From Desmodesmus armatus (Eukaryota > Chlorophyta > Chlorophyceae > Sphaeropleales > Scenedesmaceae), in assembly GCA_007449985.2 (NCBI GenBank), contig VIIQ02000001.1, forward strand, positions 918,501 through 982,500: a DNA stretch of 64,000 bases, written 5' to 3'. The position numbers were made by a program, and so were the translations under genes. This document shows, piece by piece, positions 34,006-47,574 of this stretch. Numbering within the stretch: position 1 is the first letter of the stretch; every line of letters begins with the position of its first letter. Below the pieces are notes generated by a model. It was not told where the DNA came from. It made no database searches and worked only from the letters and a program-made list of their open reading frames with translations.

Positions 34006-34626
34006 TTACCCTAACATATTGTGCGTAACAGGTTGATGGTAGATGTGATTGCTATTCAAGCACAGCATACATCTTCATTGCGCCAGTCCTCAACGAAGCA
34101 CTACCATTACCTCTTGCTGTTTTCCACAACCTCTGTCTGACAGCATACTTGGCAACATTACCATGTCACGGTTGCACACTTGTAGGACTATTCACATAAG
34201 CAGATAACATGCAATCGAGGGACAAACCTAAAGTGCCACCGGGAGCCGTGCTGGCTTGCATGTTGCAGCAGACCGTGCGCCAACAGCCCACGAACATAAG
34301 GAATGAGGAAGACCACCAAGCCAATGCTGCAGGGGTACAACTAGGGTAGCAGCCCCCCAAGCACAACATAACAATCACAATTTGACCAGCCAAAGCCTGC
34401 GTACAGTGTGCCAACACAATAACAATCCCTACGTGCAGGGTTCCCACCCACCAACCCTACCGCCTGATGTACATGCGCTGCAGAGGCTCTTGCCACATAT
34501 GCAGCACTTTGAAGCACGCACAAGTGCCACTCACCCATCCATCGAACTCCGCGCTGTTGCTGTGATCCATCCTATCAGCCCCATCACCTGATCGACACAA
34601 ACTACACAAGCTGTAGCTGCAGCAGC
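34006..34626. other. intergenic region, nothing recognised
   Basis: Lies between the start of the unidentified minus-strand gene and the stop codon of the lipase gene on the same strand. It should hold the lipase 3' UTR and the downstream gene's promoter; no element could be identified. Confidence 0.4.
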
Positions 34627-37600
34627 TCAGGCATACACGCGCACAAGGTATGCTGTGTCGCCCAAGCGCTCCTTGTAAACAGACTCTTCCAGGGGCCTCA
34701 CTGGCAGGTGCTTGTCTGCTGCTGCAGCAGCCAGCTGTGCAGATGACGCCTGTAGGGGCATGGCAGATATCACCGGTGAAACAGCAGCAGCAGAGTATCA
34801 AAAACTTTCAAGGCAGTGGCAATCGGGCGAGCGATTACATGAAGTGAAACATAGGTGTACAGCCGTCTGACAGGCACTGCTGGGCTGAGACATCATGATG
34901 GCCCACTCCTGGCAACACGCACAGCCAATGAAAAGCATGCAGGCAGCAAATCAGCACTGCCATCGTTTGCTGCACGTCCTACTGACAGTAGACAATGCTT
35001 TGCATGACAGCCTCACAACCTGCCCACAACCCCAATCTATTCCCCATTCCACCCACCTTCTCCAAAGCCTGGTCATGGTCTAGCGAGTGCGCCTTGGGCG
35101 GCCGTGCATCCCTACCCGCCTCTGCAGCCCCACTGCCCACACGCCCCTGCTGCTCGTCCGCCACAATCATGTTCTCATCCGCTGCTAGGTGATCCATAAG
35201 CGACTCTGCCCTCTCAAACCCACCCAACCCTGCATCAGCACCACCCCCGCTGCTGCTGCTGCCATCACCCTGAGGGGACAATCCATGTGGCTGCTGCGCA
35301 GCGTCTTGCTTGCCGCTACTGCTGGCCTGTGCTGCCTGCTGCTGCTCCCATTGCTGCTGGAGCTGTAGGGCTGCTGGTGTGTTGCTGAGGGGCAGGTGGT
35401 CCTGCATGAAGGTGTGGCTGGACCATATGATCACATCCTGCACCTGCTGGGGGTCAACCTGAGCCTCAGGAGCTGTCTTGGCACCAGCCTGCACACACAC
35501 AGGACAAAAGCGCAACAGTCCTGAGAGCAACTCCTGGGGAAACAGGAGAACCGAAAAGGCAAAGCCAGACCAGTATCGAAGTGAGCTGGGTACTGCAAGC
35601 TCTCCTGCTGACATGCACTCACGAGCAGCTGGGGCTGGCTCATGCAACTGGTGGGCTGCACCGAGCAACAGCATGCACCAAACATTATGAGCACCCAACA
35701 CCTGAACGGGCAACGTGCAAGCTAGCGATACGCAGCCACAGCGGCGCAGGTGGTATACGAGAATACCAGTATACAACCCTCCACTCACCAGCTTCCTGAG
35801 CTGGTTGCTGACCCAGGGGTTGATGAGGAAGGGTAGGTCTGTGAAGCTGCCGTGGCTGCTGCCAGCAGGCACCACGTGAATGGCACCACCTCCAATACCG
35901 CTGCTGTCATTGCTGCCATTGCTTCCAGTGGTGGCTGCCACAGGGATGCCACGTGCCATGGGCCTGGATGTTGCCCTGCTGCTGCTGTTGCTGTTACTGT
36001 GGCAGCAAGACTTGAACACCGCTTCCTGCCGTGCACCATCACACCACATCTTGCCAGGCATGTTCCAGTCCTGCGAACAGCATCAAGTAGCACAGCAGAG
36101 CAGCAGCACTAACCGCGTGAGTACCGAGCATTACTGACGTTCTGGCAGGACGCCTGGAAACCAGGTGACAATCGCAGTCTGTAGTAGAAGCGCTGGGACT
36201 TTTGGGATAAGCCAAATTGAACACCTGGCGCTTGACCCTGATCCTTCGATAGGGATATAGCAACAGCCTCCACTGTCACAGCGCAGACAGCTCACATGCA
36301 AGAGGTGTGCAAAATGGTGCTTACTTGAGATCCCAGGACTAGCAGTGGGCTGTTGGTCTGCCATCCCTTGAGCGCAGCGCTGTTGCTGGGCAGCAGAGGC
36401 CACCAAGGGTCCAGGGCGATGCCACACTTGAACTCTGAATGAAGCAGCAGGCACGAACATGAATGCGGCAGCAGACACCACCATGAAAGGTGACGATGTG
36501 TAGCCCAAGGTTCGGTTTTCATTCAAGCATGGACTGGGATTGCTGTGCTACGAAACAAGTTGCATGCTCACCACGCCTGGCATGACATGTCGTGCCAGCT
36601 GGTTGTGATGCACCCTCGTTCATGGATACTAACAAGACGCACCGCCTACCTCCGTGAGCCGCCACTGCAGCAGCTGCTGTTGCGCCTCCACAGGAGTGCC
36701 CCATGACCGCCATCCTGTCAAGGTCCAGCAGGCCCTTGAAGGTAGACAGGGGCGAGGAGTGGCCTGACAGGCTCAGCCCAGAGATGTCAGCACCTGCAAG
36801 CATGCAGGCCGTCAGGTGTACAACCACGGAACAGCGCGCACCACCACCAGCATGCAGCAAAACAAGGCAGGCTTGTGGCAGCTGGTGCTTGTGGCAGCAG
36901 TGGCAATCAAGGCAAACAGCAACTGACGTCCAACGTGGCTTCGCAGACCCTGCCTACACCCCATGGGATCCACCTTCGCCTGTGCTAAGGCCCCCCACTT
37001 GCCTGTGTTCATTGCCTGCAGCACCCGAGCCATGGTGAGGCACTCCTCTACACGGTAGTCACACTTGGCCTCGAGCTCAGCACCCTTGCCCAGGCCTTGC
37101 AGCAGCTTCCACTCGCCATTGGCAAGCTGTGACAGCAGCAGGAGCAGGGCGAGGCACAGCGTTTCAAGAACAGCACTGAGCCTTCCACACAAGAGCAGCC
37201 TGGACGGTCGAGTCTTGCAGACTTGCACAAGCCAATCGGGGTGAGCTATTGACGGCAGCAAGGACAACAACAGCCCCAGGCAACAAGGTGAGGTTTCCGT
37301 TGCGGCCGGGCAATTTGTACAGCACGAACCACGCAACCATTGCACTGCTCCTGCGCATAACAGGAGGGGGGGGCTGTTCATGCTCATAGCAGCAGAATCT
37401 ACAATGGCAGCTACACCCCTGCAAGAGAAAAAGCACTGCCCCACCTATGCAACTACCAGGTGCACAAGCAGCCACCACCATCCCCAGACTGTGCCTTCAC
37501 AGTATGCGCAGCCGCGCAAGGGCGCTCTGCACTGCCAACGACAGGTCACGATCATGGCACTACAAAGAGTGCTCACCTCTGTGCAGCAGGCGGTGCCGTC

Positions 37601-39295
37601 GGCATGCTCCACTGCTGCCACCACGAAGCCGCGTGAGGCGAGCTCACTGCAGATGATGCTGTACGTGTTGCGCATGCTGGCAGCACTGCGGGACAAAACA
37701 GCGTGCAGCATCCGGCCATATGGCGTTACTCGCATGGTCATGACCCATGCACGAGCTGATGCCTTAGCGCACATTGCACTGAAGGGTTGGTTGGTTGCGA
37801 AGCTGGCTCACAGCACAGCATCCTGCGCACGGCTGTGTACTAGTCAGACACACCGCCCCTACTCTGCAGCTTCAACAGAATGTTTCTGAGTCCACCTGTG
37901 GCTGCTGTGATGTTCAGCGAGCACGGCAGATACCAAGAAAGCAAGTAAGCTGCTGCTGCGCTCACCCATGGCTGAAAACGATGACAGGGAAATTGCCCTG
38001 CGAGTCTTCTGGTGGTGGGTTGTACGTGGCGTTCAGCAGGCGCGTCAAGCCTGCAGAGCAACAAACAACACACAGCAACATCAGTGTGACCACAGCTCCT
38101 GGTACTGACTGCACCGCGCAACGACACGGCCTGATCCCTCTCCCACCACGACTTGAAGCTGCTGGATTGCTGGCCCAGCAGACGCACAGCCAGTATGTTG
38201 CTGGTATGACAGCTGGACTGCTGGAAGCACCTCTGTGGGGCTGTCACTACTGGATGCACTTGCAGGCATGCCTTCGCTCCAGGCATTACTACCCTGCATT
38301 CACCGTGAAAAGGTGACAGGTACACCGTCTGCATGTCTGTACAGGTGCTCTTGTTTATCAATAACTAACTCCTATACTGCAGCGCCAGAGCGCACTTACC
38401 TAGAGCAAAGACTGTGTTCTGTGCTGTGGCCTTGAGCAGCTTCTCCTTGGTGGTGGAGGGGTTCCTGAAGCCCCAGCTCACATAACCTGAAATCAGGGCA
38501 GTACAGCAGTCCACATAGAGGATTCATACACAGGTGTGTCCAACAGTGCTGGTGACTGTGCGCTCAGTAGATCGTGACTTGCTTAGCCAAGGCTTGCAAG
38601 GTTGCAAGGCGCGATCTCGTTGCACCTGCGGTGTGCATGGGGGCTGGGAGGTGACTGCAATGGGGGCTGGCCGCCTTGGTGCCTGGGTGCACCCCAACCT
38701 AGGTATGGTCAGCGTGCTGCAACCCCCGCTGGTGACATCACCCACGGCCCGACTGCATGTTTGGTTTGAATGTGATTAGATGCTGCTACTGCACTTGCTG
38801 CTGATGCTTTCAGACAGCCGCCAGGCCAAAGCGCCACAGCTGGCTGGCTCACCCTTTGCATAGTGCCAGTCCCTGATCCATGTCAGTGGGGGGCTGACCA
38901 CTCTGCTGAGCAGGCTCTGACACTTGGCAGGATAGTACAGCCTACCCACCACATGCTGCGGAGCGTAAACCATAGCGGGTGGGGAAGGTGGAAGGGGGTG
39001 GGGTCGGGAGGCGATCAAATTCCATGCATGCCACAACCTCACGCTCACAAAAGGGCTGCAGAAGCCGACACATGCTGTAAAAACACAAACTTGATCCAGT
39101 GCTGACAGGTTGATGCATGCACACAGTGCTGGTGTGGCCCAGCAAGCCACGAGTGTGGTTGTGGTGGGGAGGGGGGTTGGTGGGAAGTCAGTGACTCACG
39201 TTGTCAGCTGCGATCGCAGCCTTATCTGGGTGGGCACAATACTTCAAGTCCTGGCACCCTACTGGGAACCGCCCTGTGGGCTTGAGCAGAAACAT
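34627..39295 (-). CDS. platelet-activating-factor acetylhydrolase-like phospholipase A2
   Basis: Serine hydrolase of the PLA2G7/PAFAH2 family, which removes short or oxidised acyl groups from the sn-2 position of phospholipids. Eleven exons join with perfect phase: 39295-39200, 38955-38853, 38486-38400, 38050-37966, 37685-37577, 37126-37003, 36793-36650, 36434-36325, 36070-35789, 35488-35057 and 34749-34627; total 564 residues. Family landmarks in order: PTGRFPVGCQDL, VVGRLYYPAKC, FPVIVFSHG (oxyanion region), YSIICSELASRGFVVAAVEH, GHSCGGA with the nucleophile Ser at about 235, GIALDPWW with the catalytic Asp at about 258, and GSSHGSFTDLPFL with the catalytic His at about 359. The triad is complete, so the enzyme is probably active. 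The intron 37002-36794 starts with GC (ACAG|GCAAGT). A C-terminal extension of about 180 residues, partly Gln/Ser/Gly-rich and ending in ERLGDTAYLVRVYA, is not part of the usual family fold. Confidence 0.85.
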
Positions 39296-39818
39296 GCTGC
39301 TGCACACACAGGTTTGATGGCAGCACCGAGCAGTGTGAAGTGTAGTTAGTGGTGGGAGAATGTGAGCCTCGTTTCACTCAAGAATGTACAACTGCACAAC
39401 AGACACGTTGAGCAAGGGAGTCGTTGTCTTCCTTGTCCGAACAAAGCATGACTAAGCGTTACTCAAGCTGGGCTGGAGTAACCCAGTCAGCAACCAACCG
39501 TATCGGCCCTTAAGGGTGCACCCTAATATGTGATTACTGGGTTGCTTTGCAATGGGGTCACAAGAGCCACATATCTTTACTCAACTATCATTGACTTCAT
39601 CTGATCTGGCTCCCAGACAATCCTTGAGCCTAGAGCCCATCCTTCTGACAATCTGTTTTTTTTCCTTTGCCTTTCAAGTCTGTTTCACGAAGGCCTGGTC
39701 ACATGGCCAACCTGGTGTGCCAGGTTGTGCAGGTCAGAGGCCTGAGCAGCGGACAATGAGGATCAGCTCTGGCTGACAGCCCTGCAGCCAGTCAGCACGC
39801 AGCCAAGATCAAAACACA
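39296..39818. promoter_or_regulatory. bidirectional promoter interval between lipase and TFB1 genes
   Basis: Start codons at 39295 (minus) and 39819 (plus) diverge across 523 bases. The interval contains a few AT-richer patches (for example 39520-39660, with a T-run at 39655-39664), but no named element can be assigned. Confidence 0.45.
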
Positions 39819-42800
39819 ATGGCAGCAGACAGCATCCTATGCAACAAGCCCTGCGCGCTGCAGAATGCAGACAAGTCTTACTCAGAAGGCACTCTGTATG
39901 TATTCAAGAGCCGGATCAGATTCGTGGCGAGGGGTGGGGCAGCGCAAAAGCTGGAGATTGCAGTGGAGGATATCAAAGGTGATGTGCAGTGCAGCTGAGG
40001 TCCTATGGGGCCCACATGGGCGTCAACAAGCCCCTGCCCTATGCAGACTTGCAAGGTTGGCAGTGGCGGTTGTCATGCTTGCAAGCAGCAGCAGAGTGTG
40101 CTATGTGCAGCATGTCAGCGGTCTCTGTTGCCAGGAGTGTGGGCTCCAGGTCGGCACTGAGCAGCTGGAGTGACAACATGGTACAGGTGCAGCTGCTGCT
40201 GCTGCTGACGCTTGCAGGCCCTGCACCCCCACACGCAGCTCCCCACTGCTTGCAGTACAGACACTAACCGCTTGCAGGACAGAGGACGTCCAGTAACATA
40301 TATGTGCTGATGCTGCTGCCCAATCGCTTATCACTGGCTGTAATGCTTGCAGGACAGAAGAGGTCTGTCAAGAACCCGCTGCTCATGTTGGAGGCTGGCA
40401 CTGTTCGGCCTGTGTTCAGATTCCAGCTGCAGCAGGAGCGAGATGAGCTGTGTGCAGCCATAACACACGCCCAAGAAGCCCAGCGGGCAGCAGCAGATCA
40501 AGCAGAGCTAGCAGCAGCAGCACCCACCGCACGAGCAGGCACGCCTGCTGCCGGTGCGGCTGCCGCTGCCGCTGCTGGCAGCAGCCAGGGATTGTCTCAG
40601 CTGACACCTAGGGTTGCATCGGATGAGCGGAGAACTCTGCTGGCCGCAAACAAGTAGGTGCATTTATCTTACACCATGAGGCTGTGAGAGTTCTTGTTGG
40701 GTGCATGTCGCCATGGGAGATCCTACAGCCACAGCTGTAGCTGCTTCGCTTTGCGACGTTGCACCTAAGTATGGATGCTTCTTTACACCAGCACCAGCAC
40801 CACAGTGCTGCAGCAGCTGCTAGCACCAAGGCAGCTAAGGGGCTTTGATGAACCGCGGCGCGGTGCTGGAGGCACTGTAGCTGCAGGAAGGCCTCCTCTC
40901 GGCCTGCAAGTTCACTATCACTACTATCACTTCTCTGATGTATGCTCACCTCTGATTTATGCTCACCTGCAGGACTCTTCAGCATCCCCTCACCCCTTGA
41001 CGGGTATGCTTGCTCTGAGCACCCCTCTCCCCCTGACGGCGTGCACATGCCTCACTCTGCTGACTGCAGGCAGCTGAGTGACCAGTACAAGAAGCTTGTG
41101 CTGGAGCAAAAGGCGCTCACTGAGGACGAGTTCTGGAGCAGCAGTGCCATGCTGAAAGTGGCCGGGGTTGCAGGTGGGGCCTTGGCTTGTCAAGGGCTTG
41201 GGTGCATCCCTGAAGTGGGGCTTGGGCATACCCCTGACGTAATTGCCTCTTGTGTTTTGGAGGGAAAGCCGGCTGTACTGGGCGGGGCGTGATGGTAGTA
41301 CGGCTGGGATACTCGAGCACAGTGCAGCACTGGCATCGGCGTTGCCTTACTGCCTTGCAGTTTGTCAGGCTCTTTGTCGTCATGATTGTTGCTGTGCTAT
41401 GTAGAGGTGCTGGGCAGCAGCGAGTGCTATTGATAGCAGCTGGTCATAAAGCACCCCATGGCAGTACTGCTGGAACTAGTTCCAGCATGCCAAACTGCCG
41501 TTTGTGCTTGCAGCCTGTTTGGTTTGCTTATGCTGACGTTTATGGTTGCAGTCCAGCCCATGCTGCAGGCATGAAGTGCCTTGTCACCATGCCAGCAATT
41601 GTCATCTGCAACTGTCGTGTGTGCTTTACGCATCAAGTGCACGCAACTGGCAGTCTGGGTAGGGGGTTACTGGTGCGCTGAGGCATGCATATACTGCTGC
41701 TGCTTTGCAGGCAAGCCATCCCACACAGCTCGCTCCAGCAGACGCGGGTTGGCCAACAAGATTGTTGACCTTGCTAGGCAGGTGAGCAGGGCAGGGATGG
41801 GAGACGGTGTGGAAGTTTGTCAATCGCAGCAAGTGTGAGTGAGTGAGTGAATGAGTGAGTCAGTGAGGAAGTAAGGGATAAGGTTTGAGCAGGAGGCAAG
41901 AGGGAGTGCGGTGTGATTTTGGGGTGTTTTGAGCACCTCACCGTATCATGGGTGTGAGGCAGACACCCTGAGGGGTCTTGTTGGTTGGCCAGCACAGCTT
42001 GTCCTGGACAGTCAGACAGATGACTGTACATTTTCCAGGCCCACGTGGTGTTGTGCTGCTAGACTTAACCGCCTGTGGCATGCATACTCGTCAAAGCAAA
42101 ATGGCTGTGTGGACAGTCAGCATGTGCTGAACCATAAGCCGTGTCATCGTGTGCGATGTTTTGTGCAGTTTGGGTCGTCTGGTGACAAGCGCATGGCCAC
42201 ACTCCAGCTGACAGCTGAGGATGAGCGGCAGCTGCTGGCTGAGAAGCCTGCACTCAAGCAGATCTATGATGCCCAGGTGAGGCAGGACCTCAGGGCATGA
42301 GGTTCATGGGTAGGTTGTACCCTCACCCTCTCAGAGTTGTCACCATGGTGGTGGGTGGGTGGGTAGGGTGGAGGGTTGTGGAACGTTGCTTGGTGTAACT
42401 TTCTGCCAGCTGGCACGCCGCTTGTTTGGACGATGCTACTATTCAGGCGCGGCTGCGGCAAGCATCAGAGTGTGATGATCCTGGCAACAGGCCAGCATCT
42501 GCTCAATTGCTTGTGCTGTTGCACACACGCTGTGTGAGCTGAAGCGTTCTGTGCTGTCATGTGTCTACAGGTTGGATATGTGGTCAACAGGGAGGAGTTC
42601 TGGGTGCGCTACTTCAAGTATGTGCTGACACCTTGTTGGTGGTGCAGTGTTCAGGAGCTGAAGAGGAACCAGACCGTGGCATGCCAGAGGCCTTGAGGCA
42701 TCGTGCATGACGCATGCGCCACATCTGCTGTGCTGAGTCCGCCAATCATCTCTTGGTGTCTTCACCAGCACTCTGCACACTGCACCACCATGTCTACTGT

Positions 42801-45800
42801 TGCGGTGTGAGTCTTTTTGGCAATTATAAGCAGGTTGAAATATAGAAGCTGGCGGTGTTTTGAGTGCTGCCCTTGCTTGGTCGTGCTGTGTGCAGGTACT
42901 ACATGTCAAAGCACAAGAAGCGCAGTGGCTCACTGAAGCGCCTCAAGGCCATTCAGGAGAACTATATGGCGGACTCGGCAGCTGCGGTGGCCGGCATGGC
43001 TGGGGACAAGCCAGATGATCCAGCAGACTTTGATGTTGCGAGTACGGTGGTACCAACGTCATGCAGCGTGAAACCGGATCTTTTAGCAGGGGTGCATTCC
43101 AGCCTTCATTGCGCGGCAGCATTAGGGGGAATGGGTGTGCTTGGGCAGGGTAAGCTGCATGTAGCTGCCATAACGTTGGCAGCAAGCACAAGCGTTGCAT
43201 GTTTCCGCCAGATTCAAGCCTCCTGTCCCACGCAAAAGTGCAATTAGCACCCTGTGTCTTCCCTTGCGTGCCCTGCAGCCATGTTCCTCACCCTGGAGAC
43301 CCCAAGTTCCATGGATGACAACGCACGCAAATCCCTGAAGCGGCGGCTGAACCCCGTGGTGGATCTGGCAGCAGCAGCAGAGGACAGACTCACGGCGGAC
43401 GGATATGGCTTGGCACACAACTCAGCACGAAGCGAATTGGTGGGTACTTTTGCTGAGCAATCTCAGGCGTGCGTTGCCTGGGCGCATCCCTGCATGCTGC
43501 TGCTGTATAGGAGACCTGGGTTTTGCCCTGCGTCAGCGTCTCTTCTTTCTTTGTTGGTCAGCAGCCTGAGCACCCGGACGTGTCGTGCATGGCCATCTGA
43601 GGGTGTGAGCGCCCGGATTCTGTGTCGTACCGTACTAGCGCCATGTCAATTGAGCGCTGTACTGAGCATGTGTTCTGTCTCAAGAGTGTGTATGCTCACC
43701 ATGTGGTCTGTATGTCGTGTTAGCGTTCACTGACGCCTAATATGTCCCTTTGGACTCGTCACCACTGAATTACAAGCTGCTGCGGGGAATCACTGCCCCA
43801 AGGGTCACTGCCCTTCCCTTCCTCTTCTGCTCGACACGACTGAGATCCACTCCACAAATAGGCGATACTAGGCGTGCCCTTCACGGCACGCGCTCCCGCA
43901 CAAGGCCCTCGCATGGCCTGAAGCTCAACAGGCACAAGGCAAAATATCTACCTTGCCCTTTGACCAGAAGTCAGTCAGCCATTCTCATGTGGCTCTCTCA
44001 CCCACTCAACCTCCAACCGTGTCTTCAACCTCAAAGCACAACTCTATGCACAACTCTAGGAACCGATCGGTCAGTAGCCACAATCGGGCCTGACATCTGG
44101 TCCTGAGCTTGGGTTTTGGTCACAGCATTGATCTCTTTCAGCCCTCAGGCTGCCTTTTGACTGTGCACATTGCAGCGGGCTAGTTGGGCCCTCAACTGCT
44201 GTGCTGGCTTCTTTTTTTTACCAGGGGGGGGGGGGGCGTTATCCCACTGGCTGGCCACACACAGCGCAATCAGGCGAACCCAACTGCCGGGCCGGAGGCA
44301 AAGCCTCACCAATGAGATCGCCTAACACCCCTATACCTGCTGGCTTGTGTTGTCATGCAGGAGCAAGTGCAGGGCTACTCAGCCCTCAGTCAACAGCTGG
44401 CACAGGATTACAACGTGCATGCAGCAACAGTCATGGGGCATGCACCCTCAGCACACACAGCGTCAGCACAAGCAGGGTCGTCCAGGGCGGCAGCAGCTGC
44501 TGCAGCTGGTCAGCCTGGTGCTGAAGTGATGAGTGAGATGAGTGAGGAAGACCGGCGGCGGTTTAGGCAGCAAGCAGGTGAGTGAATATATGCTTGAAGG
44601 AGGAAGTGAAGGGTTACGCCCTGCAGCTCAATGTGTAGAGTCGTCTCACAATGCTTTTTAGCAGGGTGATGGCGTGCTGACTGTGCTGCAGCTTGTGCTG
44701 CATGCAATGTGTCAATTGCTGGCTGCTGCCTGCATGCTCAAGTGCTCTTGAGGTCATCTGGTGGGTTTTCAGAACGCTTGGTTCACAAAGCAGCAGCAAA
44801 AACAGCAACAACGTGTATGTCACATCACCACGTTGACCGCGCGTCTTGAATGTTGTGTGCACAGGTTCTGGCCTAGACGACCTCTCAACCCCTGTGCAGC
44901 AGCAGTTTGAGGAGCTGAGCGTCACCAACCCCCGCTTGTACTTCACCCACATACAGCAACAGCAGCAGCAGCCGTCCTCGCAGCAGGCTCAGGGCCTGCC
45001 TTTGAAACAGGAGCAGCAGGGTTCACAGCAGCAGCCGCAGCAGCCGCAGGATGTCGTGCGGTTACTGCGGGGCATCGACCCCCACGCGCTGACGGACAAA
45101 CCTATGGAGCCAACGGCGGCCAACAAGGTGCGCAGGCAGGCGCTGAGTGCAGCCTGACGGCAGCTGTCGCTGGAGTTCTAGAGAAGATACCCGTGTTTTA
45201 CCTGCACCTCTGCCTACCTGTCACGCGCAGGTGCTGGATGATTTGTGCAGTGTGATGTAGGGGCACAGTCGCCTGCATGTAATGGATCAAGTTTGTCAGG
45301 GTGTACGGGCAAGCGTTGCGTACAGTAAAAGCCTCACAGTTGATTCACCGTCTCAATTACCGTGTGGTCAGCCAAGTTCCTGCCTGCCAATTTGCTGCTG
45401 CCTGCCTGTCAATCTGCTGTCACCTTGCTGTCAGCAGGTGTTGGATGAGCTGTGTGGGGGTGATGTGGCGGATGCAGTGCGCACTGGAGGCACACACGGC
45501 CTGCCAGAGCCTACAAAGGCAGCACTGCAGCAGGAGACCATGCTGGTGAGTTGGGCATACCTGAGTCGAGAGACTGACTTGAGACCCTAGGGGCGCCCTC
45601 ATGACCCTTGGTTTGCTGGCTAGTGCCGAGGTTGACCCCGTCTCCGACATCTGTCTGTACTGTACTGTACTGTACTGTGTATTGTTCTTTGCCTGCTAGA
45701 GACCCTGATAAGCTGCCGTATCACGGGATGCCGTGGCGCCATCGCAACTTCGTGCATGGCAGCTTGCAGACCAACGTTTCCGCCAAGCCGCTGCATATGG

Positions 45801-46811
45801 ATGCGCACAGCTCATGTGTGTCTTGTGGGTTGCTTCCTTGAGCACTGAGCACTATCACTATTATGTTATGTTATTTTGTTATTTGTTATGTTATGCAATG
45901 CCCCACACGCGTTCACCACAACATGTGGTTGGCGGTGTCCCACCCATAACTTATGACGGTCACCAACACAATGCTTTTCACCTAATGTCCACTGCACCTG
46001 GGACACTGTCCTGAGGTACATATTGTGTTTGTACCGCTGGCTGCTTGCATGTTGCTGGCTTGCAGGTTGATGAGCTGCTGAGGCACTTCTGGGGCTTGAT
46101 CCCATGCAACTCAGATGAGAAGAAAGCCAAGATCGCCCGCATACAGGTATGTCACCGCACTGCACAGGTGTTTGCAGTCACTTGGTGTTGATGCTCTTGG
46201 AAGTCAAAGTGTCACAGTGTGTTACTTTCAACTGTGACATGATGACAATGAGTTGTAACTACAGCAACCACGAAGTATGCCAGACAACCTGCATGTGATG
46301 TACCCTTTTGTGAACATGCATGAAGCCCAGGTGATGAGGGTTGGTTCTGGAGGAGTACACACGAGAATTCTCTTTTTCTACACTGTGCTTTTTCAGGGAC
46401 CAGCCCTCATCACTTGGCCCATGGGCTTCATGCACGTTCACAGAAGGTTTTGCAGAACATGCGGATTGTATGCAGCTGGCAAGATACCTCAAGGCGGCTG
46501 TCTGCTGTGTGTGCTTGCTCCCCCTGCTGCTGCTGCCGTCCGCCACCACTGCTGCCATTGCTGCCATCGCTGCTGCTGTTGCCCCTGCCTTGCTGCCACC
46601 ACTGTTCCTGTTGCTGCTGCAGCAAGCCCTGGTGCAACGGGGTGAGGTCCTGAAGGAGCACGAGGACAGGTGTGCCCCCCAGATGAAGGTGTCTCTGTCT
46701 CGCCTCATACGGCCCCTGTGGGCACAGCTGGACATGGCCACCAAGGCATACAATGCCATACAGACAGCCTCCAAGAAGCAGATGCAGCAGCAGCGAGCGC
46801 AGGCGCGGTGA
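39819..46811 (+). CDS. TFB1: TFIIH core subunit p62/TFB1 homologue
   Basis: Subunit of the TFIIH core complex used in transcription initiation and nucleotide-excision repair. Exons: 39819-39978, 40353-40653, 41070-41173, 41711-41781, 42169-42276, 42571-42617, 42896-43041, 43279-43439, 44361-44577, 44865-45127, 45438-45545, 46066-46146 and 46623-46811; phases agree and give 651 residues. The N-terminus reads as the PH-like domain (GTLYVFKSRIRFVARGG; KLEIAVEDIK; PVFRFQLQQERDELCAAI). BSD-type segments follow (YKKLVLEQKALTEDEFW and NREEFWVRYFKYYMSKHK). The C-terminal half has LDDLSTPVQQQFEELSVTNP, VDELLRHFWGLIPCNSDEKK and a final helix, MATKAYNAIQTASKKQ, as in other p62 proteins. Poly-Gln and Ala stretches are insertions. 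An extra open stretch at about 45690-45830 has splice-like borders but I could not fit it in phase; it may be an alternative exon. A decayed copy of the start of exon 45438 lies at 45229-45260. Confidence 0.85.
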
Positions 46812-47574
46812 AGGTTGCTGCAGCCACCAGTGCGTGCTGTAGATGCAGTGGCTGGCAGGTGTGCATGGCAAATGCGGTTGGCATGCAGGAAGGAAGGCGG
46901 CGGGTCCTTTGCAGCACACGACTCGGTCGTTGTGTCGAGGCAGGAGTTAGGGACGCCTGCTGCGTTTTGGCTCAGGCAGGTACTTGGCCTGCTTGGGGCA
47001 GTCCGTGCGTGCCTGCTCTTTCTGGCTTACATCTCACTGGGTTTGCTGTCAGCTGTGTGTGCCACTCAGTGAGTGAGCTACCATGGGCCCACGTTTGCTG
47101 GCGAGCTGTCTTGGCACCCAGCGTGAAATCCTTGCAAATCCACGCCTGCTTTCTTTGTGTTGGGTATGTGTGACTGTGTGTTGGTTGCTTGTACATTCCC
47201 TGGGACACCTCAGCTGCCTGTGTGGCCTGGTGGTCGCAACCTGGGACGGCTCACACCACCCAGCATCGCCCCTCCTGATTATGGCCAGAGTGTCTGTGTG
47301 CACCATACGCAAGTGCCTGCTGGACCGTCAGGCTTCCTGCCAGCGTTCACTAGCCCAATCTTCTGTGCTGTTACACCAAGTGAGCTTGAGGGTCAGCATT
47401 ACACTGCATCGCTACAGACAGCATCATTTTTTTGAGTTATCCAAGGCCACCAACAAGTTGTTGCAAGTGGCCAGCACTTGAGATGTCACACTTAAAATAG
47501 GCACAGAGCTGTTGCAACTGGATCACTGCAAGCCAAGTTCTACAAAACGATGCCTCACAGAGTCAGGCACAGCA
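46812..47574. other. convergent 3' region of TFB1 and HAD genes
   Basis: About 760 bases between two facing stop codons. Apart from TGTAA signals for the minus-strand gene, nothing was recognised; the reading frames here have no supporting splice context. Confidence 0.5.
47371..47375 (-). promoter_or_regulatory. putative TGTAA polyadenylation signal of the HAD gene
   Basis: TTACA on the plus strand, i.e. TGTAA on the minus strand, about 200 bases beyond the stop codon of the HAD hydrolase gene. A second copy at 47399-47403 is an equal candidate. Confidence 0.45.
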
